In this document: positions 38,025-48,475 of the stretch, one piece after another
How positions within the stretch are numbered: the stretch's first letter is position 1
How the letters are laid out: each line of letters opens with the position of its first letter
Assembly: GCA_041648735.1 (NCBI GenBank)
Contig: JBAZOO010000015.1
Location: 1-64,000, forward strand
Source: JBAZOO01 sp041648735
Lineage (GTDB): Bacteria > Verrucomicrobiota > Lentisphaeria > Oligosphaerales > CAITYL01
DNA: 64,000 bases
Direction: 5' to 3'
Position numbers and translations under genes: made by a program
Notes under the pieces: generated by a model
Told to the model about the DNA's origin: nothing
The model's input: the letters and a program-made list of their open reading frames with translations, nothing else
Databases searched by the model: none

Positions 38025-38510
38025 ATGACCGAAATCACGACCTATGAAGGCAAGCTGACCGCGGAGGGGCTGAAGTTCGCCATCGTCTGCGCCCGCTTCA
38101 ACGAGTTCTTCGTCGCCAAGCTGCTCGGCGGCGCCTTGGACTGCCTGGTGCGCCACGGGGCCGACCGCCAGGGGATCGAGGTCGCCTGGGTCCCCGGCTC
38201 CTACGAAATCCCGCCGGTCGCCCAGCGGCTGGCCCGCAGCGGCAAGTACGATGCCGTCATCGCCCTCGGCATGGTCATCCAGGGCTCCACCGCCCACGCC
38301 AACCTGGTCAATGCCGAGGTGGCCAAGGGGCTGGCCCAAGTCGCCATGCAGCAAGGGCTGCCGGTGATCTACGGCGTGGTCACCACCGAAAACCTGGAAC
38401 AGGCCATCGAACGCAGCGGCACCAAGGCCGGCAACCGCGGCGCCACCGCCGCCGAGGCCGCCATCGAAATGGCCAACCTCATGCGCGTCCTCCCCACGGA
38501 GGCGACATGA
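38025..38510 (+). CDS. ribH: 6,7-dimethyl-8-ribityllumazine synthase
   Basis: The 161-residue enzyme makes the riboflavin precursor lumazine. Family motifs: VCARFNEF, VPGSYEIP, the catalytic His91 in GSTAHAN, and SGTKAGNRG. Where most members have VIRG or VIKG the sequence reads VIQG (Gln86). The gene leads the operon ribH-nusB-ftsY-SpoU methyltransferase, with ATGA overlap to nusB; no FMN riboswitch is visible upstream (37855-38024), so regulation by FMN is not supported. Confidence 0.93.
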   Translation: MTEITTYEGKLTAEGLKFAIVCARFNEFFVAKLLGGALDCLVRHGADRQGIEVAWVPGSYEIPPVAQRLARSGKYDAVIALGMVIQGSTAHANLVNAEVAKGLAQVAMQQGLPVIYGVVTTENLEQAIERSGTKAGNRGATAAEAAIEMANLMRVLPTEAT

Positions 38511-38995
38511 ACCCCGCCGGCGACGACCAACAGCAGCTCGCCTTCCTCCGCGCCCGCCGCGCCGCCCGCGTCTGCGCCATGCGCTGCCTCTACCAGCTCG
38601 ACCAGGCCGGGAAGGCCGCCGCCGAACCGCAGGAGCTGGAACGCTTCTGGGAACAGGCGCAGGAACTGGCCGAAGAGCTCGGCCTCGCCACCCCCGCCGA
38701 GTTCGCCGCCGCCCGCGCCTACGGCAACGACCTCATCCGCATCGCCTGCAACCAGCGCGAAAGCCTCGACACCAAGATCGCCCTCGCCAGCCGCAACTGG
38801 ACCCTCGACCGCATGGGCAGCGTCGACCGCAACCTGCTCCGCGTCGCCGCCGCGGAAATGCTCTTCCTTCAGGACGCCACCCCCCCCCTCGCCGCCCTCG
38901 ACGAGGCCATCGAACTGGCCAAGGAATACGGCGACCGCCAGTCGGCCCGCTTCGTCAACGGCATCCTCGACGCCCTGCTCAAGGCGGCAACCTGA
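38507..38995 (+). CDS. nusB: Transcription antitermination factor NusB
   Basis: The 162-residue all-helical protein matches NusB: RRAARVCAMRCLYQLD at the start and DRNLLRVAAAEMLFL, then DEAIELAKEYGDRQSARFVNGILD at the end. It binds BoxA RNA with NusE and supports rRNA antitermination. The position directly behind ribH is common in bacteria and the four-base overlap indicates coupling. Confidence 0.93.
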   Translation: MNPAGDDQQQLAFLRARRAARVCAMRCLYQLDQAGKAAAEPQELERFWEQAQELAEELGLATPAEFAAARAYGNDLIRIACNQRESLDTKIALASRNWTLDRMGSVDRNLLRVAAAEMLFLQDATPPLAALDEAIELAKEYGDRQSARFVNGILDALLKAAT

Positions 38996-39020
38996 CCCGG
39001 CGCCACCGCGCCCCGCGGCC

Positions 39021-39032
39021 GCGGACTCCGCA
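39021..39032. repeat. GCGGACTCCGCA motif
   Basis: The only intergenic exact copy, between nusB and ftsY. Confidence 0.8.
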
Positions 39033-39038
39033 AACCCC

Positions 39039-39968
39039 ATGAAATCGCTCTTCAACATCTTCAAGCACGGCCTGCAGAAGACCGCCACCACCCTCAGCCG
39101 CGGCATCCAGGGCATCTTCACCGGCAAGAAAAGCTGGAGCGCCGAGGACTTCGAGGAGCTGGAGGCGCTCCTGATCCAGGCCGACCTCGGCGTCCAGACC
39201 GCCAGCGAACTCTGCCGCGACCTGAAAAGCCGCTACGACCGCGGCCTGATCGCCACCGACCATGACCTGCGCCTGATCCTCGCCGAGGACATCCGCGCCA
39301 TCCTCGAAGCGGCCGCCAACGGCAAGCCGATCGCCACCGCCGCCAGCGGCCCCACCGTCATCCTCCTCGTCGGCGTCAACGGCACCGGCAAGACCACCAC
39401 CGCCGCCAAGCTCGCCCACCTCTGGCAGCAGGACGGCCGGAAGGTGATGCTGGCCGCCTGCGACACCTTCCGCGCCGCCGCCGTCGAACAGCTCATCCAC
39501 TGGGGGCGGCGCGTCCATTGCCCGGTCGTCAGCGGCAAGCCCGGCGCCGACGCCGCCGCCGTAGCCTACGACGCCGTCACCCAGGCCCAGCAGCAGGGCA
39601 TGGATTTCCTCCTGATCGACACCGCCGGCCGCCAGCACACCCGGAAGACACTGATGGACGAACTTGGCAAGATCGGCCGCACCCTCGGCAAGGCCCAGCC
39701 CGGCGCACCCCACGAAGTCTGGCAGATCATCGACGCCTCCATCGGCTCCAACGCCATCTGCCAGGCCCGCGAGTTCAGCAAGACGACGCCGCTCACCGGC
39801 CTGGTGATCACCAAGCTCGACGGCACCGGCCGCGGCGGCAGCCTCGTGCCCATCTGCCGCGAACTCGCCGTCCCCGTCCGCTTCGCCGGCCTCGGCGAGC
39901 AGATGCACGACCTCCAGCCCTTCCGCGCCGACTTCTTCGCCCAGGCCCTCTTCGAAGCCAAGGAGTGA
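39039..39968 (+). CDS. ftsY: Signal recognition particle receptor FtsY
   Basis: The 309-residue GTPase is the SRP receptor that docks translating ribosomes at the membrane. It has a short N domain (about 1-95), then the G domain: GVNGTGKTTTAAKLA (G1), DTFRAAAVEQL, DTAGRQHT (G3), TKLDGTGRGG (G4 region) and a closing GLGEQMHDLQPF. The acidic A domain of E. coli FtsY is absent, as in many bacteria. The 43-base gap after nusB contains one GCGGACTCCGCA copy. Its stop overlaps the next start (TGATG). Confidence 0.94.
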   Translation: MKSLFNIFKHGLQKTATTLSRGIQGIFTGKKSWSAEDFEELEALLIQADLGVQTASELCRDLKSRYDRGLIATDHDLRLILAEDIRAILEAAANGKPIATAASGPTVILLVGVNGTGKTTTAAKLAHLWQQDGRKVMLAACDTFRAAAVEQLIHWGRRVHCPVVSGKPGADAAAVAYDAVTQAQQQGMDFLLIDTAGRQHTRKTLMDELGKIGRTLGKAQPGAPHEVWQIIDASIGSNAICQAREFSKTTPLTGLVITKLDGTGRGGSLVPICRELAVPVRFAGLGEQMHDLQPFRADFFAQALFEAKE

Positions 39969-40840
39969 TGGCCACCATGCCGGCCGCCACCCCCACTCCC
40001 CCCTTCCCCTGCGACCTCGAAATCAGCAGCCCCCAGAACCCCCGGGCCAAGCTCGCCGCCGCCCTCGCCGACCGCCGCGACCGCGACCGCGAACAGCTCT
40101 TCCCCATCGAAGGCTACCGCGCCCTCCGCCGGGCCCTCGACAACGGCTTCCCCCTCCGCGAACTCTTCGTCTGCCCCGAACTGTTCCAGGGCGAAAACGA
40201 GCCAGCCCTGATCACCGAATGCCACCGGCGCGGCGCCAAGGTCTACCGGACCACCCCCGCGGTCTTCGCCAAGTTCGCCTACCGCGACCGCCCCGAGGGG
40301 CTGCTCGCCCTCGCGCCGCAGCGCCACCGCCGCCTCGCCGACCTCGAACTGCCGGCAAACCCGCTGCTCCTGGTCGCCGTCGCCATCGAGAAGCCGGGCA
40401 ACCTCGGCACCATCCTGCGCTCCGCCGACGCCACCGGCGTCCACGCCGTCATCCTCTGCGACCGCTGCACCGACCTCTACAACCCCAATGTCGTCCGCGC
40501 CAGCACCGGCACCCTCTTCAGCCTGCCCATCGCCGAGGCCGACACCGCCGAGACCCTCGCCTTCCTCCGCGCCCGCGGCATCCGCACCCTCGCCGCCACC
40601 CCCCACGCCACCCAACTCCACACCGCCGTGGACCTGCGCGGGCCGCTGGCCATCGTCGTCGGCTGCGAAATGCTCGGCCTCAGCGCGGACTGGCTCGCCG
40701 GCGCCGACCTCAAGGCGCGCATCCCCATGCTCGGCCAGGCAGACTCCCTCAACGTCGCCACCGCCACCACCATCCTGCTCTACGAGGCGCTGCGCCAGCG
40801 CGGCTGGGGCCGCCTCGACACCGCCCCCGCCAACGGCTGA
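39968..40840 (+). CDS. SpoU (TrmH/RlmB-like) RNA 2'-O-methyltransferase
   Basis: The 290-residue SPOUT-fold enzyme carries the three SpoU motifs: EKPGNLGTILRSADATG, VVGCEMLGLS, and IPMLGQADSLNVATATTILLYEALRQR. An N-terminal substrate-binding (L30e-like) domain precedes it. It would use SAM to methylate ribose in rRNA or tRNA; the target is not known. It starts on the last base of the ftsY stop with AGGAG inside the end of ftsY, so it is translationally coupled. Confidence 0.9.
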   Translation: MATMPAATPTPPFPCDLEISSPQNPRAKLAAALADRRDRDREQLFPIEGYRALRRALDNGFPLRELFVCPELFQGENEPALITECHRRGAKVYRTTPAVFAKFAYRDRPEGLLALAPQRHRRLADLELPANPLLLVAVAIEKPGNLGTILRSADATGVHAVILCDRCTDLYNPNVVRASTGTLFSLPIAEADTAETLAFLRARGIRTLAATPHATQLHTAVDLRGPLAIVVGCEMLGLSADWLAGADLKARIPMLGQADSLNVATATTILLYEALRQRGWGRLDTAPANG

Positions 40841-40915
40841 ATTCGTGAGATTTTGATTTGTGCGGATTTGGGGGAAATCCAGAATTCGGAAATCACTCGT
40901 GGTGGATGGCCCGGC

Positions 40916-41959
40916 TCAGAGCAGCAGCATGCAGTCGCCGTAGCTGAAGAAGCGGAGGCGTTCACGCACCGCCAGCCGGTAGGCGGCCAGGACGTGCTCC
41001 ACCGAGCTGAAGCTGCTCACCAGCATCAGCAACGTCGAGCCCGGCAGGTGGAAGTTGGTCAGCAGCGCGTCCGCCACCCGCGGCCGCAGTGGCGGATGCA
41101 GGAACAGCCTGGTCCGGCCGCGGCCGGGGCGGACGTAGCCGGGGCGGTCGGGGTCGGCGCAGGTCTCGAGCACCCGCACGCTGGTGGTGCCGATGGCGAC
41201 GATCCGGCCGCCGCGCGCCCGGGCCGCGTTGATCGCCGCCGCGGCGGCGTCCGGCAGCTCGTATGGCTCCTCGTGCATCACGTGGTCCTCGATGCGCTCG
41301 GCCTGCACCGGCCGGAAGGTGCCGGGGCCGACGTGCAGGGTCACGTGGGCGGACTCCGCACCGTTGGCCCGGAGCGCCTCCAAGGTCGCCGGGGTGAAAT
41401 GCAGCCCCGCGGTGGGCGCCGCCACGGCGCCGGGGCGGGCGGCGTAGATGGTCTGGTACTCCCGTTCGTCCGCCTGGTCCGCCGGGCGGGCGATGTAGGG
41501 CGGCAACGGCACGGCGCCGGCGCGATCCAGCAGCCCGAGCACGTCCGGCGTGGCGAAGTGCAGTTCCACCAGCCCCTCGGGCAGCTTCGCGCCGAGGGTG
41601 GCCAGCTCCGGTTCCGCCGCCACCCCTTCGATCCGGAGCCGGTCGCCGGGATGCAGCCGCCGGCCGGGGCGGGCCATGGCCTTCCATCTGCCGGGGGCGA
41701 GTTCCTCGAGCAGCAGCAGCTCGACCCGGCCGCCACTGGGCTCGCGCCTGGCGAAGAGCCGGGCCGGGATGACCTTGGTGTCGTTGAACACGAGGCAGTC
41801 GCCGGGACGGATGAAGCTGGGGAAGTCGCGGAAGGTGCGGAGGGCGCATTCCCCCGTGGCGCGGTCGAGGACCAGCATCCGCGCCGCCGCCCGGTCGGCC
41901 AGGGGCCGCTGGGCGATCAGTTCGGGGGGCAGCTCGTACTGGAATTCGGAGAGGCGCAT
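40916..41959 (-). CDS. queA: S-adenosylmethionine:tRNA ribosyltransferase-isomerase
   Basis: The 347-residue enzyme makes epoxyqueuosine in tRNA by adding the ribosyl part of SAM. Motifs: FQYELPPELIAQRPL at the start, GDCLVFNDTKVIPAR, TAGLHFTP, HVGPGTFRPV, GTTSVRVLET, and LTNFHLPGSTLLMLVS. Length matches the family. smpB lies 27 bases upstream on the same strand, so they may share a transcript. One GCGGACTCCGCA copy encodes AESAH at 41349. Confidence 0.95.
   Translation of the reverse strand: MRLSEFQYELPPELIAQRPLADRAAARMLVLDRATGECALRTFRDFPSFIRPGDCLVFNDTKVIPARLFARREPSGGRVELLLLEELAPGRWKAMARPGRRLHPGDRLRIEGVAAEPELATLGAKLPEGLVELHFATPDVLGLLDRAGAVPLPPYIARPADQADEREYQTIYAARPGAVAAPTAGLHFTPATLEALRANGAESAHVTLHVGPGTFRPVQAERIEDHVMHEEPYELPDAAAAAINAARARGGRIVAIGTTSVRVLETCADPDRPGYVRPGRGRTRLFLHPPLRPRVADALLTNFHLPGSTLLMLVSSFSSVEHVLAAYRLAVRERLRFFSYGDCMLLL
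41349..41360. repeat. GCGGACTCCGCA motif
   Basis: Inside queA, encoding AESA. Confidence 0.8.
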
Positions 41960-41986
41960 GGAGAGGGGGAGCCGTTCCGGCCGGGG

Positions 41987-42448
41987 TCAGCGGCCGCGCA
42001 AGGCGCGGCGCAGTTCGCGGTCGGCGGTCTTCTGCTTCAGGGTTTCGCGCTTGTCGGCCAGGTTCTTGCCGCGGCAGAGGCCGAGGTCAACCTTGACCAG
42101 CCCCTGGTGCAAGAAGAGGCGCAGGGGGACCAGGGTCATCCCCTTCGCCTCCACGGCGCGGGCGAGCCTGCGGAGTTCGCACTTGCGCACCAGGAGCTTG
42201 CGCGGCCGCGTCGGCTCATGGTTGAAGCGGCTGGCCTTGCCGTAGGGGGCGATGTGGCAGTTGTAGAGCCACAGCTCCCCCTTGTCGACGGCGGCGTAGG
42301 CGTCGGCCAGGGAGATGTCGTGGGCACGGCAGCTCTTCACCTCGGTGCCGACGAGGGCGATGCCGGCGATGAGGGTTTCGAGGATCTCGAACTGGTGCCG
42401 GGCCTGGCGATTCTCGACTAAATTGCTGTTGCTGCTGCTCTTGCTCAT
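41987..42448 (-). CDS. smpB: SsrA-binding protein SmpB
   Basis: The 153-residue protein binds tmRNA and brings it to stalled ribosomes. Family motifs: ENRQARHQFEILETLIAGI, GTEVKSCRAHDISLADAYA, and LVPLRLFLHQGLVKVDLGLCRGK. It starts with a Ser/Asn/Lys-rich segment. The tmRNA gene itself is not in the window. An upstream promoter was not identified. Confidence 0.95.
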   Translation of the reverse strand: MSKSSSNSNLVENRQARHQFEILETLIAGIALVGTEVKSCRAHDISLADAYAAVDKGELWLYNCHIAPYGKASRFNHEPTRPRKLLVRKCELRRLARAVEAKGMTLVPLRLFLHQGLVKVDLGLCRGKNLADKRETLKQKTADRELRRALRGR

Positions 42449-42551
42449 GGGATTCCGGGTCGCGGCGCGGCGGTCCAGCGCCGCCGGCGCCTGCGAAGGC
42501 TGGTAATGTAGCCGCCCTCCCGCCCGCCGCCGGCCGCTGGCTGGGGAACCT

Positions 42552-42580
42552 TTGGCCGTTCCGCGTGTATGGTGTAGGAT
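42552..42580 (+). promoter_or_regulatory. Promoter of the moxR operon
   Basis: TTGGCC and TAGGAT with a 17-base spacer, about 104 bases before the start of moxR; the intervening leader contains no obvious hairpin. Confidence 0.45.
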
Positions 42581-42683
42581 GCGGCCGGGGTGCGCGGACG
42601 GGCGCCGGGCTTTCCCTTCGGGCGCCGGCCGCTTATACTTCCCCATCCACGGACAAGGCAATGCCGGAACGGAGGCAATGGCA

Positions 42684-43706
42684 ATGGCGGAACTGGACAT
42701 GGGCTTGCTGGAGCGGCAGGTGCGCGAGGCGGGGGCGTTCCTCGGGCCGCTGCGCGCCGAGGTCGGCCGGGTGCTGGTCGGGCAGGAGGAGCTGGTCGAG
42801 GGGCTGCTGATCGGCCTGCTCACCGGCGGCCACGTGCTGGTCGAAGGGGTGCCAGGACTGGCCAAGACCCTGGCGATCCGCACCCTGGCGCGGACGATCG
42901 GCGGCAGCTTCGCCCGCCTCCAGTTCACCCCCGACCTGCTCCCCGCCGACCTCACCGGCACCACCATCTACAACCCCGGCGACCACAGCTTCACCGTCAA
43001 GCGCGGGCCGCTCTTCGCCAACATCATCCTGGCCGACGAGATCAACCGCGCCCCGGCCAAGGTGCAGAGCGCCCTGCTCGAAGCGATGCAGGAGCGGCAG
43101 GTCACCATCGGCGGCGAGACCCACCGGCTGCCGGATCCGTTCCTGGTGATGGCGACGCAGAACCCGCTGGAGCACGAGGGCACCTATCCCCTCCCCGAGG
43201 CGCAGGTGGACCGCTTCCTGCTCAAGCTGCTGGTGCGCTATCCGACCCGCCGCGAGGAGGGCGCCATCGTCGCCCGCATGGCCCATCCCCATGCGCCCAC
43301 CGCGGTCCAGCCGGCGGCGACGCTGGCGCAGGTCGAGGCGGCCTCGGCCTGCCTCGACCGCGTCTACCTGGATCCGAAGGTGCATGAGTACATCCTCGAC
43401 CTGGTCTTCGCCACCCGCCCCGGCTGCCAGGAGGAGCTTTCCGAGCGGCAGCGCGACGCCCGGCTGGAGGGGATCACCGGGCTGGTCCAGGTCGGCGCCT
43501 CGCCGCGCGCCTCCCTCGCCCTGACGCTGACCGCCAAGGCGAAGGCGTTCCTCGCCGGCCGCGCCTACGTCCTGCCCCAGGACGTCAAGGAGATGGCCCC
43601 CGCCGTCCTCCGCCACCGGATCATCCCCACCTACGAGGCGGAGGCGGAAAACCTCACCGGCGACGACCTCATCCGCCGGCTGCTGGACGAACTGCGCACG
43701 CCCTGA
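42684..43706 (+). CDS. moxR: MoxR-family AAA+ ATPase
   Basis: The 340-residue AAA+ protein has Walker A GVPGLAKT, Walker B ILADEINRAPAKVQ, sensor 1 MATQNPLEHEGTYPLPEAQVDRF and a lid domain. MoxR ATPases act as chaperones that activate partner proteins, often with von Willebrand factor A domains. GGAGG stands eight bases before ATG 42684; an ATG at 42678 is too close to the site. It starts a three-gene set with DUF58 and a membrane protein. Confidence 0.93.
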   Translation: MAELDMGLLERQVREAGAFLGPLRAEVGRVLVGQEELVEGLLIGLLTGGHVLVEGVPGLAKTLAIRTLARTIGGSFARLQFTPDLLPADLTGTTIYNPGDHSFTVKRGPLFANIILADEINRAPAKVQSALLEAMQERQVTIGGETHRLPDPFLVMATQNPLEHEGTYPLPEAQVDRFLLKLLVRYPTRREEGAIVARMAHPHAPTAVQPAATLAQVEAASACLDRVYLDPKVHEYILDLVFATRPGCQEELSERQRDARLEGITGLVQVGASPRASLALTLTAKAKAFLAGRAYVLPQDVKEMAPAVLRHRIIPTYEAEAENLTGDDLIRRLLDELRTP

Positions 43707-43744
43707 CCCGCCCCCGCCCCCGCCCCCGGCCCCCCACCCCAGCC

Positions 43745-44668
43745 ATGCCCGACCCCTTCTTGACGCCAATCCCGCCGCAACCCCCAGTCCGCGACCGCGT
43801 GCAGGAAATCCTCGCCCGCATCCGGCGGCTGGAGATCCGCACCCGCAAGGCCGTCGCCGAACTCACCGCCGGCGCCTACCACAGCGTCTTCAAGGGGCGC
43901 GGCATGGAGTTCCACGAGGTCCGCGAATACGTGGCGGGCGACGATGTCCGGGCCATTGACTGGAACGTCACCGCCCGCCTGAACCGCCCCTTCCTCAAGC
44001 AGTACGCCGAGGAGCGCGAACTGGCGGTGCTGCTGGTGGTGGACGTCTCCGCCTCGGGCGACTTCGGCAGCACCGGGCGGAGCAAGAACGAGGTGGCGGC
44101 CGAGCTGGCGGCGACCCTGGCCTTCAGCGCCATCCGCAATGGCGACCGCGTCGGGCTGCTGCTCTACACCGACGGCGAGGAGCTGTTCATCCCGCCACGC
44201 AAGGGGCGCCGGCATGTGCTCCGGCTGATCCGCGACCTGCTCTACCATGAGCGCCGCGGCCACGGCACCAACCTCCGCGGGGCGCTGGAGCAGGTGATGC
44301 GCCTCGCCCGCCGCCGCACCGTCGTCTTCCTGATCAGCGACATGCTGGACGAGGGCTACGGCCGGGCGCTGGCGGTGGCCGCCCGCCGCCACGACCTGAC
44401 CGGCATCCGCATCCTCGACCCCCACGAACTCAGCCTCCCCCCCGCCGGCCCCGTGCATCTGGAGGACGCCGAAACCGGCGAACTCCTGACCCTGACGCTG
44501 GCCGGCCCGGCCCGGCTCCAGGAACTGGCGCTGGAAGCCGCCGCCCTCCGCCTGGAACAGGATCGGATCTTCCGCGAGGCCGGCGTCGACTTGATTGACG
44601 TGACCTGCGGCCAGGATCCCATCCGCCCCCTGATGCGCTACTTCCACACCCGCGAGAAACGCCGCTGA
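43745..44668 (+). CDS. DUF58 domain-containing protein
   Basis: The 307-residue protein has the DUF58 signature RRLEIRTRKAV, GRGMEFHEVREYVAGDDVRAIDWNVTAR, followed by a von Willebrand A-like domain with MIDAS-type DVSASG (about residue 101). It is the usual partner of MoxR. Loss of such operons in other bacteria affects envelope or oxygen tolerance, so an envelope role is inferred. It follows moxR after 38 bases. Confidence 0.9.
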   Translation: MPDPFLTPIPPQPPVRDRVQEILARIRRLEIRTRKAVAELTAGAYHSVFKGRGMEFHEVREYVAGDDVRAIDWNVTARLNRPFLKQYAEERELAVLLVVDVSASGDFGSTGRSKNEVAAELAATLAFSAIRNGDRVGLLLYTDGEELFIPPRKGRRHVLRLIRDLLYHERRGHGTNLRGALEQVMRLARRRTVVFLISDMLDEGYGRALAVAARRHDLTGIRILDPHELSLPPAGPVHLEDAETGELLTLTLAGPARLQELALEAAALRLEQDRIFREAGVDLIDVTCGQDPIRPLMRYFHTREKRR

Positions 44669-44672
44669 GGGG

Positions 44673-44717
44673 CATGAGTCCCATGAGTCCCATAAGTCCC
44701 ATAAGTCCTATAAGTCC
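44673..44717 (+). repeat. 9-bp tandem repeat (CATRAGTCC)x5 at a gene start
   Basis: Five units read CATGAGTCC, CATGAGTCC, CATAAGTCC, CATAAGTCC, TATAAGTCC, with an imperfect sixth. Because 9 is divisible by 3 a change in unit number would alter the protein (MSP/ISP units) without shifting frame. Confidence 0.85.
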
Positions 44718-45705
44718 CATGATTGCACCCCCGCCGCCGCCCCCCAGCCACCCCCGCCGCCGGACCTTCCTCCTGCTCGCCTTGCCACCCCTGCTGGCGG
44801 CGGCGCTGACGCTGGCCGGCCTCGGCTTGAGCCTGGCGCGGAACCCGGCGCCGGAACTGGCCGGCCCGCTGAAGCTCGCGCCGGCCACCGGCGCCCGGCT
44901 CGGCGCGCCGCTGCGGGTGGAATGGACGGTGCGGCTGCCTTGGCACCGCTGGCCGCGGCGGCCGCTGGTTTGGAGCGGGCTGCCGGAGCACCTCCAGGTG
45001 GTTTCCGCCAGCCGCCGGCCGGTCAGAATCGGCTGGCTGACCTGGGACTGGCGGCTCCGCGCCGTGCTGCAGCCGCTCCAGGCCGGGGCCGTGGCCGGCG
45101 TCACCGCCGAGGTCCAGCCCAGTCCGGGCGGCCGCGCCGGCGAACGGCCGCTGGCGGTGCTGCTGCCGGCCTTTTCCATTTCCGAAGGGCCGGCGCCCGC
45201 CAGTGGCGAACCGGCAATGGCCGGCCCGCGCGCCGCCGGCTTCTGGCGGCGGCTGGCTTGGTGGCAATGGCTGGCGGCGGGGCTGGGGGCGGCCCTGCTG
45301 GCCTGGGCGCTGCTTTCGCTCTTCCTGTGGCGACGCGGGCGGCCAGCGGCGGCCCTGCCGCCGGCGCTGCCCTGGGAGCTGGCGGCGGCCGAACTGGAGC
45401 GGCTGGCGGCCGGCGAACCGCACCCTGGGCGCTTCTTCCTGCGGCTGACCGACATCATCCGCCACTATTGCGAATGGCGCTACGGCCTGCGCGCCGCGGA
45501 AATGACCACGCCCGAGTTCATCCGCCACCTCAGCCGCAACCCCGTGCTGCCGGAGCCGCAGCAGGCGCGGCTCGCCGGCTTGCTGGAACAGGCGGATGCG
45601 GTTAAGTTTGCCCAAGGCCAGGCCACGCCCGCGCAGATGCGGGAGGCGTTGGAGCACGCCCGCCGTTTCGTCCACGAAACGGTGCCGGCGGAACCGCCCG
45701 ATTGA
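44674..45705 (+). CDS. Membrane protein with DUF4381-like C-terminus, MoxR/DUF58 operon
   Basis: The 343-residue frame opens in the 9-bp tandem repeat (SP(M/I) units) and a Pro run. It then has a membrane helix (TFLLLALPPLLAAALTLAGL), a beta-rich periplasmic region, a second helix (AAGLGAALLAWALLSLFLW) and a cytoplasmic tail. The tail GRFFLRLTDIIRHYCEWRYGLRAAEMTTPEFI resembles DUF4381-type proteins found in such operons. The repeat start (44674) has GAGGGG close by; an alternative ATG at 44719 lies after the repeats without a good site. The function is unknown, presumably regulated by MoxR. Confidence 0.75.
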   Translation: MSPMSPISPISPISPMIAPPPPPPSHPRRRTFLLLALPPLLAAALTLAGLGLSLARNPAPELAGPLKLAPATGARLGAPLRVEWTVRLPWHRWPRRPLVWSGLPEHLQVVSASRRPVRIGWLTWDWRLRAVLQPLQAGAVAGVTAEVQPSPGGRAGERPLAVLLPAFSISEGPAPASGEPAMAGPRAAGFWRRLAWWQWLAAGLGAALLAWALLSLFLWRRGRPAAALPPALPWELAAAELERLAAGEPHPGRFFLRLTDIIRHYCEWRYGLRAAEMTTPEFIRHLSRNPVLPEPQQARLAGLLEQADAVKFAQGQATPAQMREALEHARRFVHETVPAEPPD

Positions 45706-45913
45706 TGGCGAGAGCGGCACAGCGGCCAGCACAGGTGTGCGGAAATGGCATGGCCCGGCCGGCCCGACCCGCGGCGCCGGCTTCCCGGAAAACATTCATC
45801 CATTTGGCCACTAAATTGTTAGGGGGAAAGCCGGCAGCTTGGCGCAAAGCCTTCTACAAGCCGGCGGAAATCCGCGGTGCCAGCCAGGACCGCCCAGAAG
45901 AAAGGCTGAACCG

Positions 45914-48349
<2,436 letters not shown>

Positions 48350-48475
48350 CCGGAATGGACACAGCTCTTAGCCTGGATTATTCGGCGCTTCCGGGGGTTG
48401 TGTGAGTTGACGTTCAAGCTTTCGAAAACCGGAAATGTCCACCGCCCGTGGTACAGTATGCCACCCACCTTGGCC

